A stretch of 64,000 nt of DNA from Artemisia argyi (taxonomy: Eukaryota > Streptophyta > Magnoliopsida > Asterales > Asteraceae). A program made the position numbers and the translations under genes. This document shows positions 58,978 through 64,000 of the stretch, in pieces (position 1 is the stretch's first letter; every line of letters begins with the position of its first letter). Location: the NCBI GenBank assembly GCA_030686995.1, contig CM060709.1, positions 125,084,373 to 125,148,372 on the forward strand, given 5' to 3'. The notes beneath the pieces are model-generated. The model saw only the letters and a list, made by a program, of their open reading frames with translations, had not been told where the DNA came from and did not search any database.

Positions 58978-59056
58978 ATAAATTGATATATTAGAATCTT
59001 TTATTTAGATTTATTTCAATAAATAGTATTTATAAAATATAATGTAACCTAATAAA

Positions 59057-59057
59057 C

Positions 59058-59143
<86 letters not shown>
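59057..59143. repeat. (ATT)n microsatellite
   Basis: About 29 uninterrupted units, immediately upstream of the non-LTR element; another short ATT run is at 59160-59173. Confidence 0.97.
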
Positions 59144-59907
59144 GACTAGTAGTAGTTATAATTATTATTATTACATGCATCCTTCTGATCGATCTGCTCA
59201 TCTTTGTTTCATCATATGGATCATACAGGTCGGTTGTTCTAGGGTTCATGTTTCAAGCCTACTGCTACAGTTTTTCTTTTTTTAGGGTTTCGGTTTGTTA
59301 GGTTTCTTTTCTAGGGTTTCTTTTCGAAACCTGTTTTTATATTTGGTTGTTTGGGATCGTTTTGTTTCTTCAAAACGTGGAGTTTCATTAGTTTAGATTG
59401 TGGTTTCCCTTCCTCGTTGGATTCTACGATTATAACTGGGTTCTAGTTGTTGTGGCGGTGTGACGATCTGATTGGTTTCTTGTTGTTCCCATCGTATCAG
59501 TGGTTGGTTGGGTTCGTTGTATGGTTGGTTTCTGGTTGTTCTCATCGTGTCAGTAGCTGTTTGGGTTCGCTGGCATCTTGGGTTGTTTGTGTTCCTTGGC
59601 ATCAGTGATTTGTTTGCTACTTTGTTTGATGGGACTGCGGCTGTATTCGTTGTTGTAGGGGTTGATTCGAGATTTGTTTTGGTCCGTGTGATTGCTTCTA
59701 CACAGCCGGAATTGGTTTCTGCGTTTCCCTTACGGCCATTGCTACAGTTCTGCTTGTTTCGTTTTGTACTTTGTGGTTTCAATTCTGCTACTGTTGGTGT
59801 GGGGGGCTGCTATAGTGGTGTTATTTCATAGTTGTTCCTTGGTTGGTATTTGTTGCTACAGTGACGTTTTATTATTATTATTTTGTTGCTACAGTGGTAT
59901 TTTTATT

Positions 59908-62900
59908 ATGCCTATTGTGAGATTCCATTGTCCCTTTGTGGGTCTTAGTGGGTGTCGTGATGGGGGCGGAAATGGACTTACCAAGAATTATTTGATCACA
60001 CATCTCCGCGATCGACACTTCAATGGGGATGCGCTGGCTATCACCAGACACTCTCTTATGTCGGATTTGGTTGTTTTTGATAGGGCTGAGGTTACTCTTA
60101 AGCGTATGGGATTGTGGTTGTGTGGTGGTTGTTTCAAAACGCATACTTTCCGGGCTAAGTGTCGACATGGTGGGGGGGCTGATTTTGTGTCACCTCCTGA
60201 TTATGGTGATGGTGTTGTTCGGTTCGTGTTGCATGATCTCACCAAACCACAGTTTTCTTCCCATGTTGGTATTGTTGAGGATTTGGGTTTGGATGAGCTT
60301 GGTGGTTTCGATTTACCTCTTCTTGATTCTTTATTCTCTAAGGGGTTGCGTACTGTCAAGTCCATTCCTCCTAAATGTCGTTTGGAGTTCTCTCGTGTTT
60401 TGAAAGGAGCTCTTGACAAGGTAATTTGCGCACCTGATGATATTTCTTGTTGGGTTGGTTTGTTGGTTTTGCCTCTTTGTCTCCTTAAAGCCTTTTGCCC
60501 GAGGAGTAATCAAGAATGTAGGTCGGCCAATAAGCGCCAACGCCAGGAAGAATATATTGTTAATGCTATTTGGACGTGGGGAACCCCTGGTGGTAGTATA
60601 CAGATTGTGCGGGATGTTTTAGCCGAACCCTCACCTGTTTGGTCTAATATTGATGATGACAGTTCGGATTTGGGTGACCGCAATGTTAAGCAATGTAAGA
60701 GGAAGATTTGTGATGGTCATTATACTGCTGCGGTCAGAGTTCTTTCGTCTTCTGGTATTGCACCTTATGATGTTTCTACTCTTGAGGACTTAAAAGCTAA
60801 GCACCCTTTCCAGTCTGCTCCTCTTTTGCCTGATATACCTATTGATCATCATCACCTTACTGCATCTACTGCTACGGTTCTTGACATGATTAAGAGTTTC
60901 CCGCGTGGTACTTCTTGTGGGCGAGATGGTTTGCGCGCTCAACACCTTTTGGATTGTTTAAATGGTGCGGCTGTGGCTATTTCTGATGAATTGATCGCAT
61001 CTATCACCCAAGTGGTGAACCTTTTCCTTGCTGGTAAATGCCCGAGGGAGTTGGGTGAGTACATTGCTAGTGCTCCTCTCACTCCCTTAGTCAAACCAGG
61101 TGGGGGTATCCATCCTATTGCTGTTGGGACTGTTTGGAGGCGGTTAGTTTCCAAGGTTTGTGCGTCCATGATTGGACATTCTTCAGGCGGTTATTTAGAT
61201 GATTTACAATTTGGTGTTGGGGTATCGGGAGGAGGGGAGGCTATTCTTCATGCAATGAATCGTTTGGTTGAGGATCGGGGGGTGATGTTGGTCTTTCTAT
61301 GTTGTTGGTTGACTTTAAAAACGCCTTCAACATGGTGGATAGGGCTGTGATGTTGCGTGAGGTTCGGCTTCATTTTCCAGATATTTCACAATGGGTGGAG
61401 TTCTGTTACTCTAGCCCCGCCAGATTATATTATGGTGAGTATACTCTTTGGTCTCATCAAGGTGTGCAACAAGGTGATCCACTTGGGCCTCTTCTTTTTG
61501 CTTTAGTGTTACATCCCCTGGCATGTAAGATTAGAGACTCTTTTAACCTTTCTTTTCAAGCATGGTATCTGGATGATGGTACTATTATTGGAGATACTTT
61601 GGTTGTGGGTAAGGTTTTAGAGTTGATTATGACGGATGGACCTAGTCGTGGCTTACACCTCAACGTTGATAAAACTGAGGTCTTTTGGCCAAAGGAAGAC
61701 CCGAGAAGCAGATATGCGGGTGTGTTCCCTCCCAATATTTCTCGGCCCTTACATGGTGTTAAATTACTGGGTGGGCCTGTTAGTGTTGATTTTGAGTTTG
61801 GTAGTAGGCTGGTTTTGAAAAGGGTGGCTAAAACTATTGATCTTATGGATGTTGTTGCTAAACTTAATGACCCTCAATGTGAGTTGTTGCTACTCCGTGC
61901 ATGTGCAGGTATTTCTAAGTTGTATTTTCTATGCGCACATGTTCTCCCAGGGTCTTTGAGTGTGCTCAGGTCTCTTTTGATGCGGCACTTCGTTCTTCTT
62001 TGGAACGTATTGTCACTGGTTCTGGGCCTGGTTTTGGTGATTGGCAATGGAGACTCGCCACCCTTCCCTTTGCCTTTGGGGGGCTTGGTGTTTATTCTGC
62101 AGGAGATGTCTTGAAATATGCTTTTCTTGCGTCTAGACTTCAATCTGCTAGTTTACAGACTAAGCTTCTCCATAGTTCTGGTATTGTAACTGCTGGTCCT
62201 TCCTTTGATGATGCCTTATGTACTTTTAATATGGATATGGATATTGACCTTTTGAGTAACCGAAGCGAGGTCGCTGCCCCCAAACTCATGAAGAAATTGG
62301 CAGATATATATTTCGGTCGGGTTACCCAAAATGTTGAATCTACATTCCATCTTTCTTCTAGACAGATGGCGTTATGGAGCTCTCTAAAGGAGGATCATAC
62401 TTCAGATTGGCTCAGGGTGGCTCCTATCTCTGGATTGGGTCAAACTATGAATGCCCGGACATACCGTTGTGTTTTGTGTTATCGGCTGGGTGTTCCTCTT
62501 TTCAATGTTCAGGTACCGTGTTCAGCTTGTTCTCGTGTTTTTAATGGAGATATTTATGGGGATCATGCGGTTTCTTGTGCGGGTATTGTTGGCATTAAAC
62601 ATCGGCATAATATTGTGCGTGATGTTCTTGTGGATATATGCTCTCGGTCCGGAATTTCAGCTCGTAAGGAGGTGGATATTGGGCTTTATGGTGATAGGGA
62701 TAGATCTTTGCGCCCAGCTGATATATTACTTTACTCCTGGGATAATGGGCTTGATGTTTGTGTTGATCTTACGGGGTCGTCACCTTTGACACAATCTGGT
62801 ATGATTGATTTTATGCCAGGTCGTGCAGTTATTGAAGCTGCACAACGTAAACGTGTCAAGTATGAGGCCAAATGTGTGGATATCGGATATGGGTTCCTCC

Positions 62901-63091
62901 CCTTCTCTTTCTCCTCTTTTGGAGAACTTGAGAAAGATGCAGTAACTCTTCTTAAGCGTATTCGACGTTTCTCTACGACTCAAGACATTGGAGCGCGGGC
63001 TGCAGTTCATATTTTTAATAGGATTGGATTCGCTATTGCTAGAGGTGTGGGGGCCCAGTTGGTTTCTCGACTCCCCACCAATTTCTTGTAA
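59908..63091 (+). pseudogene. Non-LTR reverse transcriptase/REL endonuclease gene, two frameshifts
   Basis: ATG at 59908 opens MPIVRFHCPF, a C2H2-like finger (C...C...HLRDRH) followed by a second Cys motif LCGGCFKTHTFRAKCRH. Frame 1 runs to 61350. A G6 run (61277-61282) shifts the frame; RT continues from about 61299 with LVDFKNAFN, GVQQGDPLGPLLF and AWYLDDGT (YLDD at 61566-61577). A 1-nt loss near 61928 shifts again. The last part to 63091 has CSAC-X11-H-X3-C (62519-62578) and RPADILLYSWDNGLDVCVD (PAD-X14-D, 62711-62767), the restriction-like endonuclease signature. The N-terminal finger and endonuclease would select and nick the target for target-primed reverse transcription. Closely similar predicted proteins seem common in Asteraceae, from memory. 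Both shifts are small, so decay is recent, or they are assembly errors. Confidence 0.75.
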
Positions 63092-63123
63092 AATCCTATT
63101 TATTGTTAATAAAAGTGTTGGTT

Positions 63124-63124
63124 G

Positions 63125-63189
<65 letters not shown>
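63124..63189. repeat. (AAT)n tail/microsatellite
   Basis: About 22 units beginning 33 nt after the RT stop codon. Confidence 0.95.
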
Positions 63190-63190
<1 letters not shown>

Positions 63191-63281
63191 TACTGCGTCC
63201 AAGATCAGAACGAACTTGCCGGCGGACCACTGCCTTCCCATTCTTGAGTGAGTTGGAGCGCAACAATCTTATCCACTGAAC

Positions 63282-63282
<1 letters not shown>
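63190..63282 (-). other. tRNA-like (SINE-like) sequence within AAT repeats
   Basis: On minus: TTCAGTGGATAAGA (63267-63280) resembles a pol III box A/D-loop and AGTTCGTTCTG (63206-63216) a box B, about 50 nt apart. It is 93 bp, flanked on both sides by AAT repeats. Not a functional tRNA: no acceptor pairing is evident. Possibly a tRNA-derived SINE with an ATT tail, or a tRNA-like 3' module. Confidence 0.4.

Positions 63283-63324
<42 letters not shown>
63283..63324. repeat. (AAT)n microsatellite
   Basis: About 14 units. Confidence 0.95.
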
Positions 63325-63904
63325 TGAGTTTTGATGATAAATATTAATGAATTGCATGGAATTGCAAACATTTCTCTCATTTTACTATGAAATGTTGAAT
63401 TCAATATACATGTGATTTTGATTTTGAAGGATTTTCATTCAATTTCATTTGGCAACAAAATACATTAAAGAATGCTTTAGATTCTAAATTCCTTAAATCA
63501 GCCAACCAAAACACGTTAAGAAATAGGATCAAATTTCTTCAAAATTATAAGAATTTCACGAACCAAACGGGACCTATAATTAAAAAGACTTACGTCTGAT
63601 CCAACAAAGACCATCCAATGGAGAAACACTACCCCAAAAAACAAATCTTACACCAATAAACCTCATACCAATTATAAAAAGAAATATAAGTAAAAAAACC
63701 TACATTCAAATCAGAACACATTAACATGTCAATCTATCTTTAGTGCGATATCTTGAACTTCCAACGCACAACCTTTTGCAACCTATCCAAAAACTTCGGC
63801 TTTAGATTCATCTTCTTAAAGCCTAACAAATTTCAAAGGGTAAAATTAACCCTTTATTCAAACATTTATTTCCAAGTTTTAGGTTTCATCTTATTGTGTA
63901 AAAA
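63325..63904. other. Non-coding interval
   Basis: AT-rich, no gene or element recognised. Confidence 0.55.
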
Positions 63905-63990
63905 TGGATAAAACATCATGGATAGTGGTATGTAAATGACAGATCAACTAAGAGGTTGTGGATTCAAGTCCGCTCTCGGCCATTCCACAC
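63905..63990 (+). other. Possible tRNA-derived SINE head at window edge
   Basis: GGATAGTGGTATGTAAATGA followed about 30 nt later by GTGGATTCAAGTCCGCTC. The second matches box B/T-arm (GGATTCAAGTCC); the first is a weak box A. The remainder lies outside the window. Confidence 0.35.
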
Positions 63991-64000
63991 GTTGCCTAGC

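Larger units (their letters stand above)
59180..63189 (+). mobile_element. Non-LTR retrotransposon of REL-endonuclease type
   Basis: A G/T-rich leader (59215-59900), a single long protein gene (59908-63091), 30 nt of 3' UTR and an AAT tail of about 22 units. No LTRs. Protein order zinc finger - RT - zinc motif - PAD-X14-D is that of R2/R4/NeSL-like elements, not of plant L1 or RTE. The 5' boundary is uncertain and no target duplication was defined, because both flanks are AT-repeat. Confidence 0.7.

Noticed and set aside
59472..59831. Open frame of 119 codons upstream of the RT gene
   Set aside because: Hydrophobic low-complexity reading of the G/T-rich leader; the zinc-finger frame starting at 59908 is the supported start.
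63190..63282. Functional tRNA gene
   Set aside because: Box-like blocks are present but no 7-bp acceptor stem or standard anticodon arm can be drawn; kept as tRNA-like only.

Overview
This is plant nuclear heterochromatin made almost entirely of transposable elements, with no convincing host single-copy gene. The retroelement proteins (the long coiled-coil Copia gag with its tandem 'WKPTGR' segments, the LTR elements with the degenerate 'IPCMIGYR' protease and KPFVE motif, the gypsy gag) resemble predicted proteins I associate with Asteraceae, especially Anthemideae (Tanacetum, Artemisia, Chrysanthemum). That assignment is from memory of families, not from a search.

Left part (1-17.5 kb): a decayed minus-strand Copia element (1-2926) is interrupted inside its 150-bp LTR by a large minus-strand Helitron (2927-13638). 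The Helitron has a canonical 3' hairpin and CTAG end, a multi-exon RepHel gene (7072-13547) whose catalytic motifs are all present but broken by one in-frame TAG, and two small cargo genes. Its 5' end is missing. In its place lies an exact second copy of 469 bp of the Copia target. Two further Helitron ends follow (14398, plus; 15014-16552, minus).

Middle part (17.5-27.2 kb): minisatellite arrays built on ACGTTTTCGTCCG, one folded on itself (17.56-18.71 kb), the others forming mirror-image arms of a foldback/MULE-like element (about 18.8-27.2 kb) with about 120-bp terminal inverted repeats. A short non-autonomous LTR element 'A' (19969-25893, TSD GATAT) sits near its centre.

Central nest (about 29-58.5 kb): a MULE-like element with FAR1-type transposase remnants is split by a truncated minus-strand gypsy element (31143-57116). 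The gypsy LTR contains a solo LTR (36415-56033, TSD CTTTC), which contains a Copia element (37597-55876, TSD CATAC), which contains non-autonomous LTR element 'B' (45057-51674, TSD TAGTG). Boundaries of the inner three are fixed by matching target-site duplications, so the insertion order can be read directly. A and B share LTRs, primer site and 3' region but carry unrelated ORFs. Their U3 regions carry arrays of the palindrome TGACGGCGTCA just upstream of a TATA box.

Right part (58.5-64 kb): AAT/ATT microsatellites and a non-LTR retrotransposon (about 59.2-63.19 kb) with an N-terminal zinc finger, a reverse transcriptase with YLDD, and a C-terminal zinc motif plus PAD-X14-D restriction-like endonuclease signature. 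This is not the usual plant L1/RTE (APE) architecture. It is broken by two small frameshifts. A tRNA-like sequence embedded in AAT repeats and a second tRNA-like sequence at the window edge follow.

No CRISPR, rRNA or functional tRNA gene was seen. All homology statements rest on reading motifs by eye.
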